NCBI RefSeq assembly: GCF_008801835.1 | Contig: NZ_VZOW01000026.1 | Location: forward strand, 1 to 64,000 | From: Cupriavidus pauculus | Lineage (GTDB): Bacteria > Pseudomonadota > Gammaproteobacteria > Burkholderiales > Burkholderiaceae | Length of the DNA: 64,000 nt | Reading direction: 5' to 3' | Shown: positions 34,061-43,464 of the stretch, in pieces | How positions within the stretch are numbered: position 1 is the stretch's first letter | Layout: every line of letters starts with the position of its first letter | Translations under genes and position numbers: made by a program | The notes under the pieces: generated by a model | The model's database searches: none | The model's input: only the letters and a program-made list of their open reading frames with translations | Told to the model about the DNA's origin: nothing

Positions 34061-34080
34061 GCGCGGCCGCGCCCCAAAAG

Positions 34081-34111
34081 AAAACGGACGCCGAGGCGTC
34101 CGTTTTTTTTT
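34081..34111. terminator. rho-independent terminator
   Basis: AACGGACGCC (34083-34092) with GGCGTCCGTT (34095-34104), a 2-base loop, preceded by AAAA and followed by a T-run to 34110. It serves the 106-residue gene and, through its A-run, probably also the convergent FKBP gene. Confidence 0.9.
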
Positions 34112-34127
34112 GGATCCGGGCCGCAGC

Positions 34128-34475
34128 TCAGATCGACAGCAATTCCACTTCGAACAGCAGCGTCGCGTTCGGCGGAATGACGCCACCGGCGCCGCGTGCG
34201 CCATAGCCGAGATCGGCCGGAATCACCAGGCGGCGCGTGCCGCCCACTTTCATGCCTTGCACGCCCTCGTCCCAGCCACGAATCACATGGCCGGCGCCCA
34301 GCGGGAACACGAACGGGTCGTTGCGGTCCTTGCTCGAATCGAACTTGCGGCCAGCCTGGCCGTTTTCGTACAGCCAGCCCGTGTAATGCACGGTCACGTG
34401 CTTGCCTGCGGTGGCTTCGTCGCCGGAACCGACAACGGTGTCTTCGAATTGCAGGCCGGAGGGAGTGGTTTGCAT
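34128..34475 (-). CDS. FKBP-type peptidyl-prolyl cis-trans isomerase
   Basis: 115 residues, a single FKBP domain without signal peptide: GKHVTVHYTGWLYENGQAGRKFDSS, then PFVFPLGAGHVIRGWDEGVQGMKVGG and the C-terminal IPPNATLLFEVELLSI. It speeds proline isomerisation during protein folding in the cytoplasm. GGAAG lies upstream of the ATG at 34475. It follows yaeQ by 66 bp on the same strand. Confidence 0.95.
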   Translation of the reverse strand: MQTTPSGLQFEDTVVGSGDEATAGKHVTVHYTGWLYENGQAGRKFDSSKDRNDPFVFPLGAGHVIRGWDEGVQGMKVGGTRRLVIPADLGYGARGAGGVIPPNATLLFEVELLSI

Positions 34476-34541
34476 CGCTTTCTTCCTTTTATGTGTGGCG
34501 CTGAACGAGACCCTGCAGGTCCGCGTCCAGCCGGTCGGAAA

Positions 34542-35090
34542 TCAGTCGTCGGCGCGCTGGAGCACTTCGCGCGTCAGTTGCACGTTGTGATCGTCGTCGC
34601 TGACCCAGATGTCGCCGTCCTGGATGGTCACCGACAGTCGCATGGCACGCTGCGCCATGGCTGCCAGCGCGTCCACGGCTTCGGAGGGCACATTGTAGAC
34701 GGTCACATTGCGAAGCTTGCCGGCCTTGCCCGAGATCGATTTCCACCACTCTCGCGCGCTGGCGCTCTGATAGGTATAGATGGTGACGCGATCTGCGCGG
34801 GCGGCGGCGCGCTTCAGGCGGGCTTCGTCAGGCTGGCCAAGGTCGATCCAATGGAGGATGTCGCCTGTCAGCGCCTTGTCCCACAGGTCCGGCTCGTCGG
34901 GTTCGTCAAGACCGCGCGTGAACGTCAGCGATTCGGTGGCCTCGCACGCAAAGGCGAGCAGCCGCACCATCATGCGCGCATCGTTTTCGGACGGATGCTT
35001 GGCGATGGTAAGTGTGTGACTGCCATAGTAGGGCCGATCCATATCCGAGACGGACAGGTCGGCCTTGAAGATCGTGGATTTGAGCGCCAT
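34542..35090 (-). CDS. yaeQ: YaeQ family protein
   Basis: 182 residues starting MALKSTIFKADLSVSDMDR, with ARMMVRLLAFACEA, PDEPDLWDKALTGDILHWIDLGQP and YTYQ further on, all typical of YaeQ. The family has a nuclease-like (PD-(D/E)XK) fold by structure; its role is still unclear despite early links to RfaH suppression. Start at 35090, as the preceding seven codons lack support. Confidence 0.9.
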   Translation of the reverse strand: MALKSTIFKADLSVSDMDRPYYGSHTLTIAKHPSENDARMMVRLLAFACEATESLTFTRGLDEPDEPDLWDKALTGDILHWIDLGQPDEARLKRAAARADRVTIYTYQSASAREWWKSISGKAGKLRNVTVYNVPSEAVDALAAMAQRAMRLSVTIQDGDIWVSDDDHNVQLTREVLQRADD

Positions 35091-35215
35091 GGGTTCGGAA
35101 AAGCGGCGCACCGTCAGAGCTGCGGCACGCGAAAGGCCGCATCATACGTGATCCGTGGGTCCGCGCGATGGAAAAACGCCGTCGCTGGGTGCGCCAACGC
35201 GCAGCCGTCGGCCGC

Positions 35216-35524
35216 TCAGGACTTCCGGTAGTCGCTGATCCAGAAACGAAGCAGTGCCGAGGCAAGCAGCAGCATCAGGAACGCCGCAGCGGCAACCAGC
35301 GCCACGCCGCCGTTGCTATCGAGCTGGCCGTTGATGGCGACGCGTGCGAGCAAGGATCCCACCATCATCGCCAGCAGTGGCAGCAGCAGGGCGTTACGCC
35401 CGTAGGTTTTATAGGCCCACAGCGGAAAACGGCGGAGAAAATCGGTAGGAATGCTGCAGGCCAGGCACGCACCGGCGGCAGCGAGCGACGCGGAAACCAC
35501 GTCGTTCAGGGAAATCAGGCTCAT
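35216..35524 (-). CDS. hypothetical membrane protein
   Basis: 102 residues from the ATG at 35524, with a hydrophobic N-terminal segment (~8-24) and two C-terminal membrane helices (~45-62 and ~72-92), ending RFWISDYRKS. The N-terminus SLNDVVSASLAAAGACLACSIPTDF has two closely spaced cysteines. There is no strong ribosome binding site and no recognised family. Confidence 0.6.
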   Translation of the reverse strand: MSLISLNDVVSASLAAAGACLACSIPTDFLRRFPLWAYKTYGRNALLLPLLAMMVGSLLARVAINGQLDSNGGVALVAAAAFLMLLLASALLRFWISDYRKS

Positions 35525-35679
35525 TTCAGGGATCGCGTCAGGCCGGCACGCGGATGGGGGCGGGGCGGCAGGGGGCAGGGAAGGCAAAGCGCTGATTTTA
35601 CTGAAGAAATTGCCGATAAAGGTGATGCGGAGTCGTCATCGTATCGCGTGTTTTCCCGCCGATCCCACGCTAGGCGGCA

Positions 35680-36291
35680 TTAGCCGGCAGGCGACGCCTC
35701 GACGGAGATCGTTAATGTGACGACATCGCCGACTTCGGGCAGAAATCGCGTCAGCCCAAACGCACTGCGGGAGATCGTGGCGCGGAAATCGCCGCCGCAG
35801 ACATCGCGCTTCACGCCAAACAGCTCGGTCTGCCCGCAACTGAAGCGATCGACTTCCAGCCGGATCGGCTGGGAGACGCCATGCAATGTAAGCGTCCCTT
35901 CGATCGCCACGATCTTGCCTGCGTCGGTCACAAAGCGGTTGGCTTGCAGGCGCGCGACGGGAAAATTCTGCGCATCGAGAAACTGCCCGGAGCGCAGCAC
36001 GCCGTCGAGGCTCCGGTTACCTGTGTCGACCGAGTCCGCATCGACGGTGAAATCGACAGCGCCGACGCTGCCCACGGGATCGAAAACGATCCGCCCATCG
36101 ATCTTGCCAAAGCGGCCCCGCACCGTGGTCCGGTCGAAATGGCTCGCGCCGAAATAGACGGAAGTGTGGGTCTTGTCGACCGTGTATTCGACCGGCGCGG
36201 CGATGGCAGGCGCGGGCGTCGACACGACCAGACCTGCCAGAAGGCATGCCGCCGGGTTGCATATAAGCGGGAAACGCCTGCCAGTGGTCAT
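35680..36291 (-). CDS. YceI-family periplasmic lipid-binding protein
   Basis: 203 residues: signal peptide (~1-29, cleavage after AIA) then the YceI lipocalin-like barrel (YTVDKTHTSVYFGASHF...GRFGKIDGRIVFDP...ATISRSAFGLTRFLPEVGD). YceI proteins bind isoprenoid or polyprenyl ligands in the periplasm. It begins 5 bp after the stop of the MAPEG gene, so the two are cotranscribed. Confidence 0.9.
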   Translation of the reverse strand: MTTGRRFPLICNPAACLLAGLVVSTPAPAIAAPVEYTVDKTHTSVYFGASHFDRTTVRGRFGKIDGRIVFDPVGSVGAVDFTVDADSVDTGNRSLDGVLRSGQFLDAQNFPVARLQANRFVTDAGKIVAIEGTLTLHGVSQPIRLEVDRFSCGQTELFGVKRDVCGGDFRATISRSAFGLTRFLPEVGDVVTLTISVEASPAG

Positions 36292-36296
36292 GGCGG

Positions 36297-36683
36297 TCAG
36301 TGGACGAACACCGGTAACAGGAAGATGCCGATCACAGTGAGATAGCCTACCGTCCAGCACAACGTGCGAAGCGTGGCGCGGTCCGTCAGATAGCAGGCCG
36401 TATAGAGCACGCGCACGACGATGAAGAGCATCGCCAACTCGTCGATGCGGGCCTGTGGCGCCGCCAGATGCGTGGCCGTCAGTACCGCGGCTGCGAAGAA
36501 CGGGAATGCTTCGAAATGGTTGCGATGCGCCATGTCGGCGCGGCGCGCACGACCGCTCTGTCGTTCCAGCCACGCGCGAGGATCGTGGTTGTCAAAGCCG
36601 CCGCGACTGCCGGCCTTGGCAATCCCGACAGTCAGTATGGGCATCAGGCCCGCCAGCAATACACACCAAAAAGCGATGGGCAT
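36297..36683 (-). CDS. MAPEG-family membrane protein
   Basis: 128 residues with four hydrophobic segments and the family signature RADMAHRNHFEAFPFFAAAVL (residues ~48-68) and LYTACYLTD. MAPEG proteins include glutathione transferases of membranes; bacterial members of this kind are largely uncharacterised. Directly upstream of the YceI gene. Confidence 0.88.
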   Translation of the reverse strand: MPIAFWCVLLAGLMPILTVGIAKAGSRGGFDNHDPRAWLERQSGRARRADMAHRNHFEAFPFFAAAVLTATHLAAPQARIDELAMLFIVVRVLYTACYLTDRATLRTLCWTVGYLTVIGIFLLPVFVH

Positions 36684-36756
36684 GCAAGCTCCTTGCGTGG
36701 AAGTCGCGGCGGTGAACCTTCACCGCCGCCTGGTGCAATGGGACCGCGACGCGATG

Positions 36757-36987
36757 CTATGGGGCCACGACTTTGATGCGAACGCCGCCCGGGCCGCCGA
36801 CCGTCACCACCTGGCCGGCGCGGATCTTGGCGGTCTTGCGGGATTCGACCGCGCCATCCACGGCGACCTCCCCGGCGGCGACCAGTGCCTTGCCAGCGCC
36901 GCCGCTTTCGCAGACCCCGGCGAGCTTGAGCAGGTCGTTCAGGGCGATGAACTCGCCGTCGAGCGCAAATGTCGTGTTCTGCGTCAT
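36757..36987 (-). CDS. small S4-domain RNA-binding protein
   Basis: 76 residues, almost only an S4 fold: FIALNDLLKLAGVCESGGAGKALVAAGEVAVDG...KIRAGQVVTVGG. This resembles YbcJ/ribosome-associated S4 proteins. The start lies 1 bp after the glnS stop, so it is cotranscribed and probably translationally coupled to glnS. Confidence 0.88.
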   Translation of the reverse strand: MTQNTTFALDGEFIALNDLLKLAGVCESGGAGKALVAAGEVAVDGAVESRKTAKIRAGQVVTVGGPGGVRIKVVAP

Positions 36988-36988
36988 C

Positions 36989-38737
36989 TCACTTGCCCCA
37001 GCTGTCCTTGAGCCCGACCGTGCGGTTGAAGACGGGCTTGCCCGGCTTCGAATCGACACGATCGGCCACAAAGTAGCCGTGACGCTCGAACTGGTAACGG
37101 TCGTCCGGCTTGGCATCGCGCAAGCCGGGCTCAAGATATGCGGTGACCACCTTCATCGAATCCGGATTCAGCGCGTCCAGGAAGTTCTTGCCGCCGGCGT
37201 CCGGATGCGGGTCACTGAACAGACGGTCGTAGAGGCGCACCTCGGCTTCGTAGGCGTGCGGCGCGCTCACCCAGTGGATGTTGCCCTTCACCTTCACGCT
37301 GTCCGCGCCCGGCGTACCGCTCTTGGTGTCCGGCAGGTAGTTCGCATGCACGGCGATGACATTGCCGTCGGCGTCCTTGTCCACGCCGGTGCACTCGATC
37401 ACATAGCCGTAGCGCAGTCGCACCTTGTTGCCAGGGAACAGACGGAAGTAGCCCTTGGGCGGGTTTTCGTTGAAATCCTCACGCTCGATCCACAGCTCGC
37501 GCGACAGCGGAAACACGCGGCGGCCCATTTCCGGCTGCTTCGGATGCACAGGCGCCGAGCATTCCTCGCTCTGGCCTTCCGGGTAGTTGTCGAGAATCAG
37601 CTTGAGCGGATCCAGCACGCCAACGCTGCGCGGCGCGCGCGCATCGAGATCGTCGCGCACCGCGCCTTCGAGCGTGCTCATGTCGATCCAGCTATCGGCC
37701 TTCGATACGCCCACGCGATCGCAGAACAGCTGGATCGATTCGGGCGTGTAGCCGCGGCGGCGGATGCCGACGATCGTCGGCATGCGTGGATCGTCCCAGC
37801 CAGCGACACGCTGCTCGTCCACCAGCTGCTTGAGCTTGCGCTTGCTGGTGATCGCGTACGTGAGGTTCAGGCGTGCGAATTCGTACTGGTGCGGCAGCGG
37901 GTTGGCGAATACGCCGGCATCGCGCAGATGTTCGAGAACCCAGTCGTAGAGCGGCCGGTTGTTTTCGAATTCAAGCGTGCACAGCGAATGCGTGATGTTC
38001 TCGATCGCGTCCGAAATGCAATGCGTGAAGTCGTACATCGGGTAGATGCACCATTTGTCGCCGGTACGATGGTGATGCGCATGGCGGATGCGATAGAGCA
38101 CCGGATCGCGCATCACGATATTGGGCGCCGACATGTCGATCTTCGCGCGCAGCACGTGCTCGCCGTCACCGTACTTGCCGTCGCGCATTTCGCGGAACAA
38201 CTTCAGGTTTTCTTCCACCGCGCGGTCGCGGAACGGCGACGGTTTGCCCGGTTCCGAGAAGTTGCCACGCGTGGCGGCGATCTGTTCGGCGCTCTGGCTG
38301 TCCACGTACGCCGCGCCGCGCTCGATCAGCGTCTCTGCAAACTGGTAGAGGCGGTCGAAGTAGTCGCTGGCGTAGTAGAGGTGCGGCGCGCCGCCGGCCT
38401 GGGCGTTGTCCCAGGAGAAACCGAGCCAGTGCACGGCGTCGATGATCGAATCGACGTATTCAGTGTCTTCCTTGACAGGATTCGTGTCGTCGAAGCGCAG
38501 ATGGCAGCGGCCGGCGTAATCGCGCGCCAGACCGAAGTTCACGCAGATGCTCTTGGCGTGACCAATGTGCAGATAGCCGTTGGGTTCCGGCGGGAAGCGC
38601 GTGATGACGGGCGGCAGCGGGCTGCCCTGCGCGTCGGCCCGGCCGGCGTAGGTGCCGGACGCCAGGTCGTGGTCGATGATGCTGCGCAGGAAGTTCGAGG
38701 CGACGGGCGGGTTGTTGGGCTTGTTGTCTTGACTCAT
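36989..38737 (-). CDS. glnS: glutaminyl-tRNA synthetase
   Basis: 582 residues, class I synthetase. The HIGH motif is in PPEPNGYLHIGHAKS (~residues 51-65). The KMSKS-equivalent is ITSKRKL rather than the E. coli VMSKRKL. FDDTNPVKED and the C-terminal two-barrel anticodon-binding region (~350-582) are complete. It charges tRNA-Gln. Start ATG at 38737 by homology to MSQDNKPNN-type starts; a 40-codon longer frame is unsupported. Confidence 0.97.
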   Translation of the reverse strand: MSQDNKPNNPPVASNFLRSIIDHDLASGTYAGRADAQGSPLPPVITRFPPEPNGYLHIGHAKSICVNFGLARDYAGRCHLRFDDTNPVKEDTEYVDSIIDAVHWLGFSWDNAQAGGAPHLYYASDYFDRLYQFAETLIERGAAYVDSQSAEQIAATRGNFSEPGKPSPFRDRAVEENLKLFREMRDGKYGDGEHVLRAKIDMSAPNIVMRDPVLYRIRHAHHHRTGDKWCIYPMYDFTHCISDAIENITHSLCTLEFENNRPLYDWVLEHLRDAGVFANPLPHQYEFARLNLTYAITSKRKLKQLVDEQRVAGWDDPRMPTIVGIRRRGYTPESIQLFCDRVGVSKADSWIDMSTLEGAVRDDLDARAPRSVGVLDPLKLILDNYPEGQSEECSAPVHPKQPEMGRRVFPLSRELWIEREDFNENPPKGYFRLFPGNKVRLRYGYVIECTGVDKDADGNVIAVHANYLPDTKSGTPGADSVKVKGNIHWVSAPHAYEAEVRLYDRLFSDPHPDAGGKNFLDALNPDSMKVVTAYLEPGLRDAKPDDRYQFERHGYFVADRVDSKPGKPVFNRTVGLKDSWGK

Positions 38738-39049
38738 GGTGGCGCCGCGGCGTTGCGGCTCTATGGCTTCGCGGAAGGCGCCGGCCACTCGCGGACCGGA
38801 CGCGCTCCTCATGTTTCTTGGGAATGGGGCGATTTTACCGTGCCTGCGGGGCAACACGGAGAGTCGCCAGGCATTTTGCGAATCGTCTCACTACACAACG
38901 ATCGGAAGTGGTGCAGAATCCACCGCAGTGTAGTCGCATGGCCGCGGCGTGTCTTGTCGATCGGTCCTTGATTTCATTGTTGCCGCGCAGGAAGCCATGC
39001 GACGTCATCGTCGCATGTGGCCCGGCGCCGCGCCGCAGGAACAAATGCC
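38738..39049. other. divergent intergenic region glnS / CoA-transferase
   Basis: 312 bp, no gene supported. It must contain the glnS promoter and that of the divergent CoA-transferase gene, whose AGGA ribosome binding site lies near 39037. No palindrome or riboswitch-like fold stands out. Confidence 0.4.
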
Positions 39050-40519
39050 ATGAATACCGCTACTTCCTCCGCTCCATCCGCCGCTGACGGCTCGGGTCGT
39101 GTGCCGCCGGCGGAAGCCCTCGCGGCGCTCTGGCGGGACGCCGCAATGCCGGCCGAGGCCTTGCGCCACATTGGGCTCACCGGAGAGGATGCGATCCTGC
39201 CCTCAAGCTTTGCGATCGGCACGGCGGCGCAGGTCGCCATCGGCGCGTCGGCGCTGGCCGCCACGGCGCTCTGGGCGCAGCGCACCGGCCGCTGGCAGTC
39301 CGTCGATGTGGACATGCGGCATGCCATGGCCGAATTCCGCAGCGAGCGCTATCTGCGCGTGAACGGCGGGGCGGCGCCCGAGCTCTGGGACAAGATCGCC
39401 GGCCTGTATCCGTGCGGCGACGGTCGCTGGGTTCGCTTGCATACCAATTTCCCCCACCATCGAGACGGCATCCTGCGCATCCTGCAATGCGCCTACGACA
39501 GGGACGCGCTGCGCACCGCTCTGGCCCGCTGGAAGGCCGAAGACTTCGAGGCAACCGCCTCCGATGCCGGTCTGGTGGTGGCGGCAATGCGCACGTTCGA
39601 CGAATGGCAGGCGCACCCCCAGGCGCAGGCGCTGCGCGGGCTGCCCCCGGTGATCATTGAAAAGATCGGCGACGCACCGCCCATCCCGTTGCCGGCCTTG
39701 CCCGCCCATGCCGAAATCAACGTCGACGCCCGCCCGCTAAGCGGCATCCGCGTGCTGGACCTCACGCGCATCATTGCCGGACCTGTCGCCGGGCGTACGC
39801 TGGCCGCGCATGGAGCGGACGTATTGCTGGTGACGGCCGCACATCTTCCCGCCATCGCCCCGCTGGTCGTCGATACGGGCCGCGGCAAGCGGTCGTGCCA
39901 GCTCGATCTGCGCGATCAGGACGACAAGCGCGCCTTCCACAAATTGCTGCACGGTGCTGATGTGGTGGTTCAGGGATACCGGCCGGACGGTCTGGCACAG
40001 CTGGGCGCCGGCCCCGAGGCGGCCGCGCGGGCACGACCGGGCATCGTCTACGTATCGCTTTCCGCCTATGGGCACGTCGGCCCCTGGTCTGCCAAGCGGG
40101 GATTCGATTCACTGGTGCAGACGGCAACCGGTTTCAATGCCGACGAAGCGGCGGCTGCCGGCAGCGCCGAACCGCGACCATTCCCGGCGCAGGTTCTGGA
40201 CCACGCCGCTGGCTACCTGCTGGCGTTTGGGGCGATGGTCGCGCTGCATCGCCGCGCAACCGAAGGTGGCAGCTGGCATGTGCGCGTGTCGCTGGCCCAG
40301 GTTGGGCAGTGGTTGCGCAGCCTCGGACGGGTGCCCGGCGGGACGAGCGTGCCCGATCAGCACATCGACGAAATTTCCGATCTGCTCGAGGTGCAGGAAT
40401 CGGGATTTGGAGAGCTCACGGTCGTGCGGCATGCCGCGAAGTTGTCGGAGACGCCGGCGCATTGGGCATTACCGTCGGTGCCGCTGGGCACTCACGCGCC
40501 GGAGTGGCTGCCGCGCTAA
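39050..40519 (+). CDS. family III CoA-transferase (CaiB/BaiF) with permuted layout
   Basis: 489 residues. The usual N-terminal start of the family (LSGIRVLDLTRIIAGPVAGR) occurs only near residue 230, followed by the nucleotide-like CoA-binding region and the catalytic aspartate in KRGFDSLVQ (~355). The first ~220 residues (VDMRHAMAEFRSERYLR...GLYPCGDGRWVRLHTNFPHHRDG) resemble the C-terminal half of such enzymes. So either a half-duplicated or circularly permuted CoA-transferase. It should move CoA between carboxylates; the substrate is unknown. Start at 39050 with AGGA upstream. Confidence 0.85.
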   Translation: MNTATSSAPSAADGSGRVPPAEALAALWRDAAMPAEALRHIGLTGEDAILPSSFAIGTAAQVAIGASALAATALWAQRTGRWQSVDVDMRHAMAEFRSERYLRVNGGAAPELWDKIAGLYPCGDGRWVRLHTNFPHHRDGILRILQCAYDRDALRTALARWKAEDFEATASDAGLVVAAMRTFDEWQAHPQAQALRGLPPVIIEKIGDAPPIPLPALPAHAEINVDARPLSGIRVLDLTRIIAGPVAGRTLAAHGADVLLVTAAHLPAIAPLVVDTGRGKRSCQLDLRDQDDKRAFHKLLHGADVVVQGYRPDGLAQLGAGPEAAARARPGIVYVSLSAYGHVGPWSAKRGFDSLVQTATGFNADEAAAAGSAEPRPFPAQVLDHAAGYLLAFGAMVALHRRATEGGSWHVRVSLAQVGQWLRSLGRVPGGTSVPDQHIDEISDLLEVQESGFGELTVVRHAAKLSETPAHWALPSVPLGTHAPEWLPR

Positions 40520-40525
40520 GCGCGG

Positions 40526-41143
40526 TTAGTACAGGCCGTTGCGCAGCCGCTCGGGCAGTTCGCGATCATAGGTTTCGCCGTCGATCGCGTTCTGGCTCAA
40601 AGTGGCCACAATCGTGCCAGTGCTGGGCAGCGCCTCGCGCGGAATCTGCGCGTCGGGTGACCACAGGTGCGAGCGCAGCAGTGCGCGGGCACACTGAAAA
40701 AACACCGAGCGGATGCGGATCACCAGCACCGTGGTCGGCGCCTTGCCCTGAACCACGCACCGTGCGATCAGGTCCGGGTCCGTCGACACCGTCGCCGTGC
40801 CGCTGACGCGCAGGGTTTCGTTGACGCCCGGGATCAGGAACAGCAGACCTACGCGCGCGTCCGCAATGATGTTGCGCAGGCTGTCGATTCGGTTATTGCC
40901 GCGTCGGTCAGGCAAGAGCAGCGTGCGCTCGTCGAGTATCTGCACGAATCCCGGAGCATCGCCTCGCGGGGAGCAATCGCCGCCTTTGTCGTTCATTGTG
41001 GATAGCAGGCAGAACGGCGATGCCTCAACGAATGCGCGATAGTGCGGATGCAGATAGTCGAGTTCCTTGGCGACCGAGGCGCCCGCAGGCTTGGCATAAA
41101 GGGCTTCCAGATCGGCTACGGTGGCAATGTCGTGGGGGGGCAT
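40526..41143 (-). CDS. pyridoxamine-phosphate-oxidase-fold FMN protein (MSMEG_1061-like)
   Basis: 205 residues of the split-barrel flavin fold: HPHYRAFVEASPFCLLSTMNDKGGDCSPRGDAPGFV, LLLPDRRGNNRIDSLRNI and GLLFLIPGVNETLRVSGTA. This is the MSMEG_1061-like group that binds FMN or F420-like cofactors, distinct from PdxH at 22012. Probable oxidoreductase of unknown substrate. 79 bp after phzF on the same strand; its stop lies 6 bp from that of the convergent CoA-transferase. Confidence 0.87.
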   Translation of the reverse strand: MPPHDIATVADLEALYAKPAGASVAKELDYLHPHYRAFVEASPFCLLSTMNDKGGDCSPRGDAPGFVQILDERTLLLPDRRGNNRIDSLRNIIADARVGLLFLIPGVNETLRVSGTATVSTDPDLIARCVVQGKAPTTVLVIRIRSVFFQCARALLRSHLWSPDAQIPREALPSTGTIVATLSQNAIDGETYDRELPERLRNGLY

Positions 41144-41222
41144 GATGGTTTGGAATGTTGGAAGAGTACCTAGCCGAACAACGCCTGCCGGGAGGGTTGC
41201 GGCGCTCCCGGCCAGTGTCGGA

Positions 41223-42083
41223 TCAAATAGTGACGGTGCCGCGTCCCAATTCTATGACGCGGCCGCCAACGCGAATCGCGCCTTCCGTGCTGACGTCCAG
41301 ATCGAGCCTGCAGCGGCGATCGACAAACTCGCCTTGGTCCACCTCGAAGTGCGCTGGCAGGGCGTGACCGGTTGCGAGCAACCATCCGCCAAGGTTGGCG
41401 CAAGCCGAGCCAGTGCCCGGGTCCTCGGCCACGCCGCCACCCTGCTTGGTAAAGAAATACCTGGCCAGGACCTTGCCCGGGGAGCTGGCGTCGAACGCGA
41501 ACACGTAGGCCGTCTTGCGCCCCAGACTGCTTCGCGGCCAGTGGTCGAGGCGGCTGCTGTCCGGTTGCGCGCGCCGCACGGCGTCGGTCGTTTTTACCTG
41601 TACGAGCAGCTGGTCCGCACCGGTATCGACCCACATCGGCGATGCGGCAAGGTCATCGGGATGCAATCCCAGCAACGATGCCATCTCGGCATCGGGCAGG
41701 CCCGCCGGCGCGGTGCGCGGGGCACCCTGTTGCGGCGCGGTCAGCGTCCATCGGTCTCCTTGCGCGGTCACCGGAACCACGCCGGCCTTGAATTCGAGCG
41801 ACAACGTGTCGCCGGTGCGATGCAGATCGCGCACGACATGCGCGGTGCCCAGCGTGGGATGACCGGCGAAACGCATTTCGTATCCGGGCGTAAAAATGCG
41901 CACCGCTGCGGTCGCCTTATCGGACGGAAAGACGAACGTGGTTTCCGATAGGTTGAATTGCAGTGCCAGCGCCTGCATGGTGACATCGTCCATGCCGCGC
42001 GCGTCCTCGAATACGCAGAGTGGGTTGCCGCCAAAGGTAGATTCGGCAAAAACATTGACGATGCGGTATGCATAGCTGGACAT
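41223..42083 (-). CDS. PhzF-family isomerase
   Basis: 286 residues with the family features FAESTFGGNPLCVFEDA at the N-terminus, RFAGHPTLGTAHVV in the first half and EDPGTGSACANLGGWLL in the second. PhzF relatives are cofactor-free isomerases. Without other phenazine genes around, this is a general-metabolism homologue, not phenazine synthesis. Confidence 0.92.
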   Translation of the reverse strand: MSSYAYRIVNVFAESTFGGNPLCVFEDARGMDDVTMQALALQFNLSETTFVFPSDKATAAVRIFTPGYEMRFAGHPTLGTAHVVRDLHRTGDTLSLEFKAGVVPVTAQGDRWTLTAPQQGAPRTAPAGLPDAEMASLLGLHPDDLAASPMWVDTGADQLLVQVKTTDAVRRAQPDSSRLDHWPRSSLGRKTAYVFAFDASSPGKVLARYFFTKQGGGVAEDPGTGSACANLGGWLLATGHALPAHFEVDQGEFVDRRCRLDLDVSTEGAIRVGGRVIELGRGTVTI

Positions 42084-42246
42084 AGAGGTGACCGGTTGCC
42101 GTTGGGAAACGGTCAGTTTATGGCGCTGTCAGAGCCTCGGCCATGCACAGTTGTGGGCATATGGGACGGAACAGTTGCAATTGAAGGGGTTTCGCTGAAC
42201 AGCGATTGGCGATGCGCGGGCGAGTGCCAAAAATGGAGTTTTTTGG

Positions 42247-43452
42247 ATGCCTGCCATGCTGGAACTCAATACGTACGAAACCCTTGTCGCGGCATCGCTC
42301 GTGCTGCTGATCGGGCGCAAGCTCATAAAGATCACACCACCATTACGGGCCTTCAACATTCCAGAGCCCGTTGCAGGCGGACTGGTCGTGGCGGCATGTC
42401 TGGCGATCGCCCGGTACACGCTGGACGTGCAGATCAAGTTCGATACCGGAACGCAGACGCCGCTGATGCTCGCATTCTTTGCGACGCTGGGCCTGAGCGC
42501 CAACCTTTCCAGCCTGAAGCTGGGCGGCAAGTCGATCGGCAAATTCCTGCTGGTTGTCGCCGGGCTGCTGGTCATACAGAACGGAATCGGTGTCGGTCTC
42601 GCAAGCCTGCTGGGCATGCATCCCGCCACCGGGCTGCTTGCCGGTTCGATTTCCCTGTCGGGCGGTCACGGCACCAGCGCCGCCTGGGGCAATACGTTCA
42701 TGACGAAGTTCGGCATGTCATATGCCACGGAGATGGGCGTGGCCTGCGCGACCTTCGGTCTTGTCCTGGGTGGCCTGATCGGCGGGCCGGTGGCGCGCTA
42801 TCTGTTGCGTAAGGTGGCCAAGCCGGGCGCCGCGATGGTGGATGACGATCCGCTGAACTTCGAGCAGCCTCAGGCCGTGCGCCTGATCACCGCCACCGCG
42901 CTGATCGAGACGCTGGCGCTGATTCTGGTCTGTCTGACCGCAGGCCAGGCGTTGACCGGCGCGTTCAAGGGCACTGCGCTGGAACTGCCGACCTTCGTAT
43001 GGGTGCTGTTCGTTGGCGTGCTGCTGCGCAACGGGCTGGCCGCACTCGGCTGGTACACGATTTTCGATCGGGCGCTTTCGGTGCTGGGTAACGTCAGCCT
43101 GTCGATGTTCCTGGCGATGGCGTTGATGAGCCTGCGCTTGTGGGAACTGGCTTCGCTGGCGCTGCCGATGTTGCTGATCCTGGCGGTGCAGACTGCAGCC
43201 ATGGCCGCCTATGCGGTACTGGTGACTTTCCGTGCGATGGGCCGCAACTACGACGCCGCCGTGCTTGCGGCTGGCCACTGCGGGTTTGGGCTCGGCGCCA
43301 CGCCGACTGCCATTGCCAACATGCAAGCCATCACGGACCGCTTTGGGCCGTCCCACCTGGCGTTCCTGATCGTTCCGATGGTCGGCGCCTTCTTCATCGA
43401 CATCGTGAACGCGATCGTCATCAAGCTCTTCCTGGCGTTGCCGATTTTCTGA
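42247..43452 (+). CDS. gltS: sodium/glutamate symporter
   Basis: 401 residues, about ten to twelve membrane helices with the two inverted halves of GltS: NIPEPVAGGLVVA and SLSGGHGTSAAWG in the first, CGFGLGATPTAIANM in the second. It imports glutamate with Na+. GGAG nine bases before the ATG. It neighbours gamma-glutamyltransferase (convergent), which releases glutamate, a plausible functional link. Confidence 0.95.
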   Translation: MPAMLELNTYETLVAASLVLLIGRKLIKITPPLRAFNIPEPVAGGLVVAACLAIARYTLDVQIKFDTGTQTPLMLAFFATLGLSANLSSLKLGGKSIGKFLLVVAGLLVIQNGIGVGLASLLGMHPATGLLAGSISLSGGHGTSAAWGNTFMTKFGMSYATEMGVACATFGLVLGGLIGGPVARYLLRKVAKPGAAMVDDDPLNFEQPQAVRLITATALIETLALILVCLTAGQALTGAFKGTALELPTFVWVLFVGVLLRNGLAALGWYTIFDRALSVLGNVSLSMFLAMALMSLRLWELASLALPMLLILAVQTAAMAAYAVLVTFRAMGRNYDAAVLAAGHCGFGLGATPTAIANMQAITDRFGPSHLAFLIVPMVGAFFIDIVNAIVIKLFLALPIF

Positions 43453-43464
43453 TCGTGCCAACAT

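Noticed and set aside
36773..38971. Long open frame antisense to glnS
   Set aside because: Shadow of a certain gene on the other strand.
41223..42083. Phenazine biosynthesis locus suggested by the PhzF protein
   Set aside because: No other phz genes are present; PhzF homologues are widespread outside phenazine pathways.
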